Shown: positions 19,672 to 27,979 of the stretch, one piece after another | Layout: each line of letters begins with the position of its first letter | Position numbering within the stretch: position 1 is the stretch's first letter | Source of the DNA: Haliea sp. | GTDB taxonomy: Bacteria > Pseudomonadota > Gammaproteobacteria > Pseudomonadales > Halieaceae | Assembly (NCBI GenBank): GCA_024642245.1 | Contig: JAHEBM010000006.1 | Coordinates: 1-64,000, forward strand | Direction of reading: 5' to 3' | DNA: 64,000 bases | The notes under the pieces: generated by a model | The model's input: the letters and a program-made list of their open reading frames with translations, nothing else | The model's database searches: none | Told to the model about the DNA's origin: nothing | Made by a program: the position numbers and the translations under genes

Positions 19672-22600
19672 ATGGGTCAGCCAACATCCACAAGCAAGGT
19701 CTCTCTCGAGGACAAGTACGCACTGGATGAAACCCGGGCGTATATGACGGGAATCGAGGCCCTGGTCCGGTTGCCCATGCTGCAGCACCAGCGCGACCTG
19801 CAGCGGGGCCTGAACACCGCCGCGTTTATCTCCGGTTATCGCGGCTCTCCCGTCGGGGGGGTGGACCAGGCCATGTGGAAGGCCAAACCCTGGCTGGACA
19901 AACACAACGTCTATTTCCAGCCGGGGGTCAACGAGGACCTGGCGGCCACCGCGGTGTGGGGCAGCCAGCAGACCAACCTGTTTGCCGGGGCGCGCTACGA
20001 TGGCGTGTTCGGTATGTGGTATGGCAAGGGTCCCGGTGTCGATCGCAGCATGGACGTCATCAAGCACGCCAACGCCTTTGGTACGTCCCGGTACGGGGGG
20101 GTACTGGCGGTGGCGGGCGATGATCACGCCTGCAAATCCTCCACCTTGCCACACCAGTCCGAGCATATGTTCATCGGTGCCTCTGTACCCGTGCTCAGCC
20201 CCGCCAATGTGCAGGAGGTGCTCGATCTCGGGGTGTTCGGCTGGGAGTTGTCACGCTACAGCGGTTGCTGGGTTGCCCTCAAGGCGATCACTGAAAACAT
20301 GGACTCGGCTATCTCTGCCGATATCGATCCGGATCGGGTGAATATCGTCATCCCCGGGGATTTTGCCCTGCCGGCGGACGGCGTGCACGCGCGCTGGCCG
20401 GACAAGCCGCTGGAGCAGGAATTACGCCTGAACAAATATAAAATCTACGCAGCACGTGAATTCGCCAGGGCCAACGGCATCAACCGCATCGTGCTGGACA
20501 GTCCCCGGCCCCGCTTCGGGATCATCACCACTGGCAAGGCCTACCTGGATGTCATGCAGGCGCTGGAAGACATGGGCATTACCGCGGCGGTAGCGGCGGA
20601 GATAGGCCTGCGGGTCTACAAGGTGGGGATGCCCTGGCCACTGGAGCCGCACGCCACCGGGGAGTTTGCCGAGGGCCTGGAGGAGATCCTGGTAGTCGAG
20701 GAAAAACGCTCCATTATCGAGGACCAGCTCACCGGGCAGCTCTACAATTACCAGGGCGCGGCACGGCCGCGGGTGATCGGCGAATTTGACGAGAATGGCC
20801 GCGACCTGCTGCCCAACCTTGCCGAGCTGACGCCCGCCATGGTGGCCCTGGCCATTGCCAGCCGTATCCGGCGCTTTTACAGCTCGGAAACCATGGACGA
20901 GCGAATTCGCTGGATCGAGCGCAAGGAAGTGTCGCTGGCGACCCCCAGGGATATCATCGAGCGGGTACCGCATTTCTGCTCGGGCTGCCCGCACAATACC
21001 TCCACCCGGGTGCCCGAGGGCAGTCACGCCCTGGGTGGGATCGGCTGTCACTACATGGCCACCTGGATGCCGGACCGGGCGACAGATACGTTTACCCAGA
21101 TGGGTGGGGAGGGCGCGACCTGGATTGGCCAGGCCCACTTTACCGATACCAGGCACGTTTTCCAGAATCTCGGTGACGGGACCTATTTTCACTCGGGTAT
21201 CCTCGCCATTCGCGCCGCGGTGGCCGCGGGTGTGAATATCACCTACAAGATTCTGTACAACGATGCGGTGGCCATGACAGGGGGGCAGCCCCTGGACGGC
21301 ACCTTGAAAGTGGAAGACCTGGTCTACCAGCTCCGCGGCGAGGGCGTGCGGCGTATCGCGCTGGTCAGCAACGATCCGGGCCGCTGGCGCGGTCGCTTTG
21401 GCAGTGTCCCCGGCTATAGCCTTCACCACCGTGATGAGATGGACGCGCTGCAGAAAGAGCTGCGCGAATACCAGGGCACCTCGGTGATCGTTTACCAGCA
21501 GACCTGTGCGGCGGAGCTGCGCAGGCGTCGCAAGAAAGGTACGGTGGAGGATCCCCCCAAACGCCTGTTCATCAACGACGAGGTCTGTGAGGGCTGCGGT
21601 GATTGCAGTCTCAAGTCAAATTGCCTGTCGGTGCTGCCCAAGGATACGCCGCTGGGGCGCAAGCGGCAGATCGACCAGAGCGCCTGTAACAAGGACTACA
21701 GTTGTGCCAAGGGTTTCTGTCCCAGTTTCGTCACGGTGCTCGGAGGCAGCCTGAAAAAGTCGACGGTGAAGATCGCCGATGTCGAGACCCTGTTTGCGCC
21801 CCTGCCGGAGCCCGCGCTGCCCTCCCTGGGACGCCCCTGGAATACGGTGGTTACCGGTGTGGGTGGAACCGGGGTGTTGACGGTAACCGCGCTGATAGCG
21901 ATGGCCGCCCATATCGAGGGCAAGGGTTGCGCCACCATGAACCAGACCGGGCTGGCACAGAAGTTCGGCGCCGTGGTCAGTCACGTGCGCGTCAGCGAAA
22001 ACCAGGAGGATATCAAGGCGGTGCGAATCCCGGCGGGGGAGGCGGATCTGCTGCTGGGGTGTGACCTGGTGGTAACTACCACCTACGAATCCATGGGCAA
22101 GGTGGCCCAGGGGCGCACTTATGCCGTGGTCAACGAGGCGGAAGTGCCCACGGCGTCCTTTGTACTGGATCCGGACGCGAAGTTTCCCACCCGCGCGATG
22201 CGGGACAAGATCGAGGCGGAAGTGGGTGAGGCAGGTTGTTACTTCCTGGACTCCACCCGCATTGCGACGGCACTGCTGGGAGATTCCATCGCCAGCAACC
22301 TGTTCCTGCTGGGTTTTGCCTGGCAGCGAGGCCTTGTCCCGGTTGGCGCGGCGGCGCTCGAGGAGGCCATAGAACTCAACGGCGTGTCGGTTAATTTCAA
22401 TAAGCAGGCTTTTCTCTGGGGACGTCGTTACGCCAACCAGCCGCAGCAGGTAATGCAGTTACTGGACAGGGACGAGGACCGGGCGCCGCCGCCATCGCTG
22501 GACGACGTCATAGCCGACCGCCAGCGGCGGCTGACTGCCTACCAGAACGCGGCCTACGCCCAGCGTTATACCCAGGAAGTGTTGGCCGTACGCGCGGCTG

Positions 22601-23169
22601 ACCCGCGGGCCCAGGAGCCCGACTCGATTACGTTTGCGGTCGCCCGGCAGCTGTATCGCCTCATGGCGATGAAGGACGAGTACGAGGTGGCCAGGCTTTA
22701 CAGTGATACCGGGTTCATGACCAGTCTGGAAAGCAAGTTCGAGGGGGATTTCGAGCTGCGCTTCAACCTGGCGCCCCCGCTGTTCAGCAAGCGCGACCCC
22801 AATACCGGCCACCTGGTCAAGCAGGAGTTCGGGCCCTGGATCATGCCGGCTTTTGCCGTGCTGGCGCGGCTGAAATTCCTGCGCGGTACCGCGCTGGACG
22901 TCTTCGGTCGTACCGCCGAACGACGGCAGGAACGCGCCGACCTGGAGGATTACCGCCAGCTGTTACAGACCCTGCTGGCGGGCCTGAAGGACGCAAACTA
23001 CGCTGTTGCCCTGGAGCTCGCTCGCCTGCCGGCCAAGCTGCGCGGTTTTGGTCATGTGAAGGATCGCAACCGCGAACTGCTTGCGCCGCAACGGCAGCGG
23101 CTGCTGCGGGAGTTTCTCGGCGAAAAACCCGCTGACGTGGTAACAATCGTGGAGGCAGCGCTACACTAG
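19672..23169 (+). CDS. Indolepyruvate ferredoxin oxidoreductase family protein, fused alpha-beta
   Basis: A 1165-residue cytoplasmic oxidoreductase that decarboxylates aryl- or branched 2-oxoacids to acyl-CoA and reduces ferredoxin. N-terminal pyrimidine-binding region (about 30-230), TPP-binding core with CSGCPHNTSTRVPEGSHALG near residue 440 and GGEGATWIGQ, a cysteine-rich [4Fe-4S] segment CEGCGDCSLKSNC near 645, and a C-terminal gamma-type domain starting VVTGVGGTGVLTVTALIAMA near 725. This single-chain form is common in aerobic proteobacteria. ATG 19672 is preferred to the GTG at 19666, because GGTGGAGGA (19655-19663) is then well spaced. The stop codon lies in a stem-loop. Confidence 0.9.
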   Translation: MGQPTSTSKVSLEDKYALDETRAYMTGIEALVRLPMLQHQRDLQRGLNTAAFISGYRGSPVGGVDQAMWKAKPWLDKHNVYFQPGVNEDLAATAVWGSQQTNLFAGARYDGVFGMWYGKGPGVDRSMDVIKHANAFGTSRYGGVLAVAGDDHACKSSTLPHQSEHMFIGASVPVLSPANVQEVLDLGVFGWELSRYSGCWVALKAITENMDSAISADIDPDRVNIVIPGDFALPADGVHARWPDKPLEQELRLNKYKIYAAREFARANGINRIVLDSPRPRFGIITTGKAYLDVMQALEDMGITAAVAAEIGLRVYKVGMPWPLEPHATGEFAEGLEEILVVEEKRSIIEDQLTGQLYNYQGAARPRVIGEFDENGRDLLPNLAELTPAMVALAIASRIRRFYSSETMDERIRWIERKEVSLATPRDIIERVPHFCSGCPHNTSTRVPEGSHALGGIGCHYMATWMPDRATDTFTQMGGEGATWIGQAHFTDTRHVFQNLGDGTYFHSGILAIRAAVAAGVNITYKILYNDAVAMTGGQPLDGTLKVEDLVYQLRGEGVRRIALVSNDPGRWRGRFGSVPGYSLHHRDEMDALQKELREYQGTSVIVYQQTCAAELRRRRKKGTVEDPPKRLFINDEVCEGCGDCSLKSNCLSVLPKDTPLGRKRQIDQSACNKDYSCAKGFCPSFVTVLGGSLKKSTVKIADVETLFAPLPEPALPSLGRPWNTVVTGVGGTGVLTVTALIAMAAHIEGKGCATMNQTGLAQKFGAVVSHVRVSENQEDIKAVRIPAGEADLLLGCDLVVTTTYESMGKVAQGRTYAVVNEAEVPTASFVLDPDAKFPTRAMRDKIEAEVGEAGCYFLDSTRIATALLGDSIASNLFLLGFAWQRGLVPVGAAALEEAIELNGVSVNFNKQAFLWGRRYANQPQQVMQLLDRDEDRAPPPSLDDVIADRQRRLTAYQNAAYAQRYTQEVLAVRAADPRAQEPDSITFAVARQLYRLMAMKDEYEVARLYSDTGFMTSLESKFEGDFELRFNLAPPLFSKRDPNTGHLVKQEFGPWIMPAFAVLARLKFLRGTALDVFGRTAERRQERADLEDYRQLLQTLLAGLKDANYAVALELARLPAKLRGFGHVKDRNRELLAPQRQRLLREFLGEKPADVVTIVEAALH

Positions 23170-23210
23170 CGCCGTGGCTGAACGGGCGTTCCCGTGTGTC
23201 CACGGCGCTA
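23167..23210. terminator. Stem-loop between convergent genes, carrying a stop codon
   Basis: TAGCGCCGTGG (23167-23177) and CCACGGCGCTA (23200-23210) form a perfect 11-base-pair stem. The loop contains a second short stem, ACGGG/CCCGT (23182-23195). The first arm begins with the stop codon of the oxidoreductase gene, and the other arm ends six bases before the stop of the DUF3617 gene. There is no U-tract. It could act in both directions. Confidence 0.5.
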
Positions 23211-23215
23211 CCTGA

Positions 23216-24205
23216 TTACCACTTGAACAGGCCTTTTACGGCGTTCAGGCCTTCTTGCTGAATGACGTCCTTGGTAGTTTGCAGGGCACTGCGTTCGCCT
23301 GGATCCAATGCTGCACTCCTGCACAGGCTTTCATAACCCGGCTCGTTTGGCTGTGACTCGTAACCTTCGCCAATCTCCACCAGGTGGCAGTGCTGTTTTT
23401 GCAGTTGCTGCAGTTCCGCGGGGCAGTGGTATTCCAGCGCCTTCAGGTTGATCTTTGCGCTTGCCTCCTTGCATGCCCGGGCAAGCACCTGGTTTTTATC
23501 GTATTGGGTTTTACACAGCTCGGCGGCGTTGTCCAGGTCAGTATCCAGGCCGAAATTGGAAGCCGAAAGTGAAAGACTCAACAGGCCGTCATCGGTTTGC
23601 ATCCGTTGACAGAATGCCGGGACCTGATCGGGGCAGGAACGAATATACATTGTGTCCATACCGGTGACGGCGGCGGTACAGCGCGCCTTCGCGTCGCCTT
23701 CGGCTTTTGCCAGCAACTGATCGTTTTGCTGGCGCTGTTTGTCCATTTGCTGCACCATCGCATCCGCCTCTGCGGCCGTGGGCATCTCCCTGCCATTGAT
23801 GGTAGTGCGGGAAGTAGCGGCATCGCATGCGCCCAGTTTTTGCCCGCTCATATCCATGTGCATATCGCCATCTTCAGTGCTGAACTCGATGAAGCCTGTA
23901 AATTTGTCATTGCCCTCGAGTGTCATCTCCCCGTGGCCCTTGCCCTGGGGGCAGTCCACGTCCCAGCTCATTTTCTTGCCGTCGTTGCGGTAGTTGGACA
24001 CGGTGCAGCTTTCGTCGTTTTCAGGGGGGGAATCCCAGCCCTCGTCCTTGCACACCTTGGCGGTGATCGGGGGCATTTTCATGCCCAGGGCCTCCATTTC
24101 GGGAGATTTAACCTGGGTTTTATATTCCCATTGTTCGCCTGCCCATGCGCAAGGCTGAAAACTGATGAGGGTAGACAGGGCAAGTAAGCCGAGCAGCGAT
24201 CGCAT
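23216..24205 (-). CDS. DUF3617 domain-containing exported protein, long form
   Basis: Exported protein of 329 residues with a signal peptide (LLGLLALSTLISFQPCAWA). Residues about 22-135 match DUF3617 (GEQWEYKTQVKSPEMEALG at the start, then TVSNYRNDGKKMSWDVDCP). Function of the domain is unknown. The remainder, about 190 residues, is a Gln/Lys-rich helix followed by a cysteine-rich region with about ten Cys, much longer than usual for the family. The ATG at 24205 is preferred to the GTG at 24214, as it gives a compact signal peptide. Confidence 0.75.
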   Translation of the reverse strand: MRSLLGLLALSTLISFQPCAWAGEQWEYKTQVKSPEMEALGMKMPPITAKVCKDEGWDSPPENDESCTVSNYRNDGKKMSWDVDCPQGKGHGEMTLEGNDKFTGFIEFSTEDGDMHMDMSGQKLGACDAATSRTTINGREMPTAAEADAMVQQMDKQRQQNDQLLAKAEGDAKARCTAAVTGMDTMYIRSCPDQVPAFCQRMQTDDGLLSLSLSASNFGLDTDLDNAAELCKTQYDKNQVLARACKEASAKINLKALEYHCPAELQQLQKQHCHLVEIGEGYESQPNEPGYESLCRSAALDPGERSALQTTKDVIQQEGLNAVKGLFKW

Positions 24206-24340
24206 AATGGTCACACCGTATGTTGGTTGCAGGACGCCAACCCAGCGTAGCCCAGTTTTTGGAAACGGTAAATGGATATCGCTGACCCTCGTTGGAGGGT
24301 GCCCCTAAGGTGCTTATCTCCTGCGCCTTCTTGCGGTTGG

Positions 24341-25123
24341 CTAGGCGGACACGACCGGATCGACCACGGTCGCCGCGGTTTCGTTGCCCGGCAGCTGCAG
24401 GTAGCGTCGCAGGTAGTGCACCAGCAGGTATAGTGGCCCGGTGTCCAGCAGCGCGACCGCTGCCTTGAACAGGTAGTTGCTGCCGATCAGGACCAGGACC
24501 GCCTGGAAGGCGATATCGCCGCGGAAATACGCGGCGCCGAAAGTGACTGACACCACCATCACGGAATCCACCATCTGGCTCAGCAGGGTGCTGAAGTTGT
24601 TGCGTATCCACAGGTGCTTGCCTTTGGTCACGCGCTTCCAGAAGTGGAACAGGTGTACGTCGCAGTACTGGGCCGCGATATAAGCCAGCATCGAGGCGAC
24701 CATGGCGCCGGAGGTCGTTGCGTAGATCAGCTGGTACAGGCCCACACTGTTTTCCACGATTTCACCATTGGGCAGGGCGACGGGAGCTGCCAGTTGCAGG
24801 ATCTGCCAGGGCGGCATGCTCTGCGCGGGTACTGACGGAATGGCATTGCCCAGCGCCAGCACCAGCAGGATAAAAACATTGAGTCCCAGGCCGACACTGA
24901 CCAGGAAGTTCGCGCGGGCCTTGCCGTAGAGTTCACATATCAGGTCGGTGCACAGGAAGGTCAGTGGGTAGGGCAGCACGCCCACCGCCAGCGCCATGGG
25001 ACCCAACTGGATGAAGCGCGTGATACCGATAACATTCAGCAGGGTCATGGAACAGAGGAAGAAGCCAGCCAGCACCAGGAAGGTACGCTCCCGCCGCTCC
25101 CTTAAATCCGCCACGTAGAGCAT
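24341..25123 (-). CDS. Queuosine precursor transporter, VUT family (YhhQ-like)
   Basis: Inner-membrane protein of 260 residues with about six to seven helices. It matches the VUT/YhhQ family, which imports queuosine precursors (preQ0/preQ1). Recognisable blocks are FLCTDLICELYGKARA, where the family has its DLI/E signature, and LLSQMVDSVMVVSVTFGA. The ATG at 25123 is three bases after the upstream SDR stop, with AAGGAAAG inside the SDR end as ribosome site. No preQ1 riboswitch is visible because there is no leader. Confidence 0.88.
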   Translation of the reverse strand: MLYVADLRERRERTFLVLAGFFLCSMTLLNVIGITRFIQLGPMALAVGVLPYPLTFLCTDLICELYGKARANFLVSVGLGLNVFILLVLALGNAIPSVPAQSMPPWQILQLAAPVALPNGEIVENSVGLYQLIYATTSGAMVASMLAYIAAQYCDVHLFHFWKRVTKGKHLWIRNNFSTLLSQMVDSVMVVSVTFGAAYFRGDIAFQAVLVLIGSNYLFKAAVALLDTGPLYLLVHYLRRYLQLPGNETAATVVDPVVSA

Positions 25124-25126
25124 GGG

Positions 25127-25828
25127 TCAGCTTTCCTTCTGGCCGAGGTTGGCATGCAGCACAGAGCCGTTGATCACCGGGTTGTGATGTGCCCAGCGAA
25201 TGAGTTCGGCAATTTCCGCGGGGGCGATCAGGCGATTGTAGCTATTCATGCCGGCGATGACCTGCTCCACGCCGGGGTCTTTCCCCAGGTGCGTACGCAG
25301 CATCTCGGTATCGGTAAAGCCCGGGCACACCAGCGCGGTATGTATCCCGCTGCCCATCAGGTCCTGGCAGGTGGCGCGCATCATCCCCAGCTGGGCGTGC
25401 TTGCTGAGCACGTAGCTGAAGGAATTGGATACCGCTTTCTCCGACAGGGTCGAACCGACGTAGAGCACGCTGGAGCTGCGGGGCAGCAGGTGCAGCAGGT
25501 GCTGGTTCAGGCTGTTGATCGCCACCACGTTGGTTTCCAGCACATGGCGCAAACTGTCGCTGTCGCAGTCGGTGGCACTGTCCTTGAGCATCTGGCTGGC
25601 GTTGTGTACCAGGGCCACCGATTCGCACCCAAAGATGGCGCTGGCCAGTGTTTTGCAGGCCTGGTTAATGGCTTCAGGGGCCGACAGGTCACAGCTGATA
25701 TTGTGGACCCCGGGCGCCGGGCAGGGTCGTCTCGACAGGTTGTAAACAGCGAAGTCCTCTGCCAGGAAAGCTTCGGCAGCTGCCCTGCCAATGCCGACAC
25801 TGGCGCCGCTGATAATGGCGATTTTCAT
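25127..25828 (-). CDS. Short-chain dehydrogenase/reductase
   Basis: NAD(P)-dependent oxidoreductase of 233 residues. The nucleotide-binding motif is SGASVGIG (residues 8-15), then VALVHNAS (the NAG-type strand), the active-site Ser in VLYVGSTLS and YVLSK (YxxxK). PCPAPGVH follows a LSRR stretch that suggests NADP preference. The substrate is unknown. ATG 25828 is chosen because GAGGGAAA lies nine bases upstream and the longer frame would overlap the acyl-CoA synthetase gene. It is transcribed with the queuosine-precursor transporter. Confidence 0.85.
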   Translation of the reverse strand: MKIAIISGASVGIGRAAAEAFLAEDFAVYNLSRRPCPAPGVHNISCDLSAPEAINQACKTLASAIFGCESVALVHNASQMLKDSATDCDSDSLRHVLETNVVAINSLNQHLLHLLPRSSSVLYVGSTLSEKAVSNSFSYVLSKHAQLGMMRATCQDLMGSGIHTALVCPGFTDTEMLRTHLGKDPGVEQVIAGMNSYNRLIAPAEIAELIRWAHHNPVINGSVLHANLGQKES

Positions 25829-25847
25829 GTTTCGTTTCCCTCGGGGT

Positions 25848-27362
25848 TCATGCCCCGCCAAACAATTGACTATGCGCCTCGCGCAACTGGTTTTTCTGCA
25901 CTTTGCCCATGGCGTTGCGGGGCAATTCCTCTATGAAGACTAGTGCCTTCGGGCGCTTGAAGGCGGCCAGCTGGCCCTCCAGCTCCTGCAGTACCCGTTC
26001 CGGCTCGGGCGGTGCCTGGCTTGTGGCGACGCACACGGCAACCACCGCCTCGCCTAAATCGGGATGGGGTACGCCTATCACTGCAGACTCTGCGATTTCC
26101 CCCAGTGCGTCAAGGCAGAGCTCGATCTCCTTGGGGTATACGTTGAAGCCCCCGGAGATGATCAGGTCCTTCGCCCTGCCGACAATGCTCAATCGACCCT
26201 CGCCATCCAGCTGGCCCAGGTCGCCGGTGATGAACCAGCCGCCGGGACGAAATTCCTGGGCTGTCTTGTCAGGCATTTTCCAGTAACCCCTGAATACATT
26301 GGGTCCTCGTACTTCCACCACGCCGACGTCTCCCGGTGCTCGCAGTCCACCGTGCTCGTCGCATACACGCACATCCACAGCGGGCAGGGCGAAGCCGACC
26401 GTGCCCGCGACGCGTTCACCCTCAAGGGGGTTGGAGGTGATCATGCCGGTCTCGGTCATGCCGTAGCGCTCGAGTATCCGCATACCGGTACGCAGCTCGA
26501 ATTGCCGGAATGTCTGCTCGGTCAGTGGTGCCGATCCGGATATGAACAGGCGCATGTGGTCGAAATGCAGGCGGCTGAAATCCGCGCTGGCCAGCAGGCG
26601 GGTGTAAAAGGTCGGCACGCCCATCATCACCGTGGCCTTTGGCAGGCTTGCGAGCACTGCCTGCGTGGTGAATTTCTCCAGGAAGATTATGCGGGAGGCA
26701 TTCAGCATGGCGGTATTGAGTGCCACAAACAGGCCGTGCACGTGGAAAATCGGCAGGGCATGCAGCAACACATCGCCCGGCTGGAACCCCCACAGCGCAT
26801 GCAGTGTGCTGGCGTTGCTTGCCAGGTTGCCGTGACTGAGCATGGCGCCCTTGGAGCGTCCGGTGGTACCGGAGGTGTAGAGGATTGCCGCCAGGTCGTG
26901 ATCCGCCCTGGGGCAGACCGGCGCATCGCCCGCCGCCGCCCTACCCAGTGCTGCCAGGTCGCATTCGCCCGGGCCGAGGCACGCCACCGTGACCCCGGGG
27001 GGAACCAGGCGGGTGATATCCGGCTCCCGGGGCGGGTCGCATACCACGACCGCCGGGCTGGCGTCGGCGATAAAATACGCCAGTTCCGCGGATGTATAGG
27101 CGGTGTTCAGCGGTACCAGTACGAAGCCGCCGCGCAGGCAGGCCAGGTAAAGCGCGACCGCTGCAGGGCTCTTGCCAACCTGCATCATCACGCGGTCACC
27201 CTCAGTGGCTCCCAGCTGTGCCAGGACTTGCGCCATGCCGGCGGACCAGGCGTCCAGCTCAGCGTAGCTGCAGGATGTGCCGTCGGGCAGTTCGAGGCAG
27301 GTGGCCTGGAGGTGCGCACTGAAGCGCTGGTACAGCAGATGATACAGGTTGGCGTTTTCCAA
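25848..27362 (-). CDS. Malonyl-CoA synthetase-like acyl-CoA ligase
   Basis: ANL-superfamily acyl-AMP/CoA ligase of 504 residues, closest in character to MatB/RpfB-type malonyl-CoA synthetases. It has the P-loop AILYTSGTTGRSKGAML (about 152-168), RYGMTETGM (motif A5), and the C-terminal KDLIISGGFNVYPKEIE hinge and PRNAMGKVQKNQLR with the catalytic Lys. A TTG start at 27362 (MENANLYHLLYQRF) is preferred: a good minus-strand promoter lies at 27416-27387, and its -10 sits inside the first codons of the longer frame from 27398. Confidence 0.82.
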   Translation of the reverse strand: MENANLYHLLYQRFSAHLQATCLELPDGTSCSYAELDAWSAGMAQVLAQLGATEGDRVMMQVGKSPAAVALYLACLRGGFVLVPLNTAYTSAELAYFIADASPAVVVCDPPREPDITRLVPPGVTVACLGPGECDLAALGRAAAGDAPVCPRADHDLAAILYTSGTTGRSKGAMLSHGNLASNASTLHALWGFQPGDVLLHALPIFHVHGLFVALNTAMLNASRIIFLEKFTTQAVLASLPKATVMMGVPTFYTRLLASADFSRLHFDHMRLFISGSAPLTEQTFRQFELRTGMRILERYGMTETGMITSNPLEGERVAGTVGFALPAVDVRVCDEHGGLRAPGDVGVVEVRGPNVFRGYWKMPDKTAQEFRPGGWFITGDLGQLDGEGRLSIVGRAKDLIISGGFNVYPKEIELCLDALGEIAESAVIGVPHPDLGEAVVAVCVATSQAPPEPERVLQELEGQLAAFKRPKALVFIEELPRNAMGKVQKNQLREAHSQLFGGA

Positions 27363-27386
27363 GATGATTACCCCGGCTAAAGCGCT

Positions 27387-27416
27387 AGTGTAGCGCACCG
27401 CGGTGTCTCCTGTCGG
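27387..27416 (-). promoter_or_regulatory. Promoter for the acyl-CoA ligase gene
   Basis: On the minus strand CCGACA (27416-27411), an 18-base spacer and TACACT (27392-27387). The expected transcript would start about 17 bases before the TTG codon at 27362. Confidence 0.45.
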
Positions 27417-27492
27417 GGCGCGGCCCGACAGTTGCGCAATGATTCAACAGGGGTAACAATGACGCTGGTATTGATGGCGACAGACACTAAGC

Positions 27493-27975
27493 ATGGAACA
27501 ACTGACCACCCTTTACATCGACAAGGAGCGCCATAAATTTTCCGCGGCGCATTACACCATATTTTCTGCTACCGAACGGGAGCGGCTGCACGGACACAAC
27601 TACTCCGTGTCGGCGCGTATCGTCGCGCCCATGGGTGACAATGGTTTTGCCGCTGATTACAAGCTGTACAAGGACCGGCTGGGGACGCTCTGCGAGCAAC
27701 TGGACGAATACATGCTGCTGGCAGGCGAGTCGCCTTACCAGGAGATCGATGAGGACGGCTCCTGTTACCGCGTGACCTTCGCCGGCGTGCAAATGCAGTT
27801 CCTGCGCAGTGATACCCGCGTACTGCCCATCCGCAATGCCACGGTGGAGGAGTTTTCCCGTTACCTGCTGCAGGGACTGGTGGCGCTGTCAGCCGGTGAT
27901 GATTTGCGCGAGATCGAACTGTGTGTCGCTTCCGGGCCGGGCCAGAAAGGCTGCGCCCGCTGGACTCCCGGCTAG
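27493..27975 (+). CDS. 6-pyruvoyl-tetrahydropterin synthase family protein lacking the usual Cys
   Basis: Pterin-binding T-fold enzyme of 160 residues. Zinc ligands are visible as His20 (HKFSAAH) and His33/His35 (LHGHNY). QueD and PTPS have a catalytic Cys four residues before the HGH; here that place is Arg29, flanked by Glu28 and Glu30. Glu replaces Cys in PTPS-III enzymes, which make a folate precursor from dihydroneopterin triphosphate, so this may serve folate rather than queuosine synthesis. The gene is divergent from the acyl-CoA ligase and converges with prlC. Family call firm; activity uncertain. Confidence 0.82.
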   Translation: MEQLTTLYIDKERHKFSAAHYTIFSATERERLHGHNYSVSARIVAPMGDNGFAADYKLYKDRLGTLCEQLDEYMLLAGESPYQEIDEDGSCYRVTFAGVQMQFLRSDTRVLPIRNATVEEFSRYLLQGLVALSAGDDLREIELCVASGPGQKGCARWTPG

Positions 27976-27979
27976 CGCC

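Noticed and set aside
23158-23172. 15-mer GCGCTACACTAGCGC, whose reverse complement occurs at 27382-27396
   Set aside because: The copies serve as a stop-codon stem and a -10 region respectively; the number is within chance for short GC-rich sequence.
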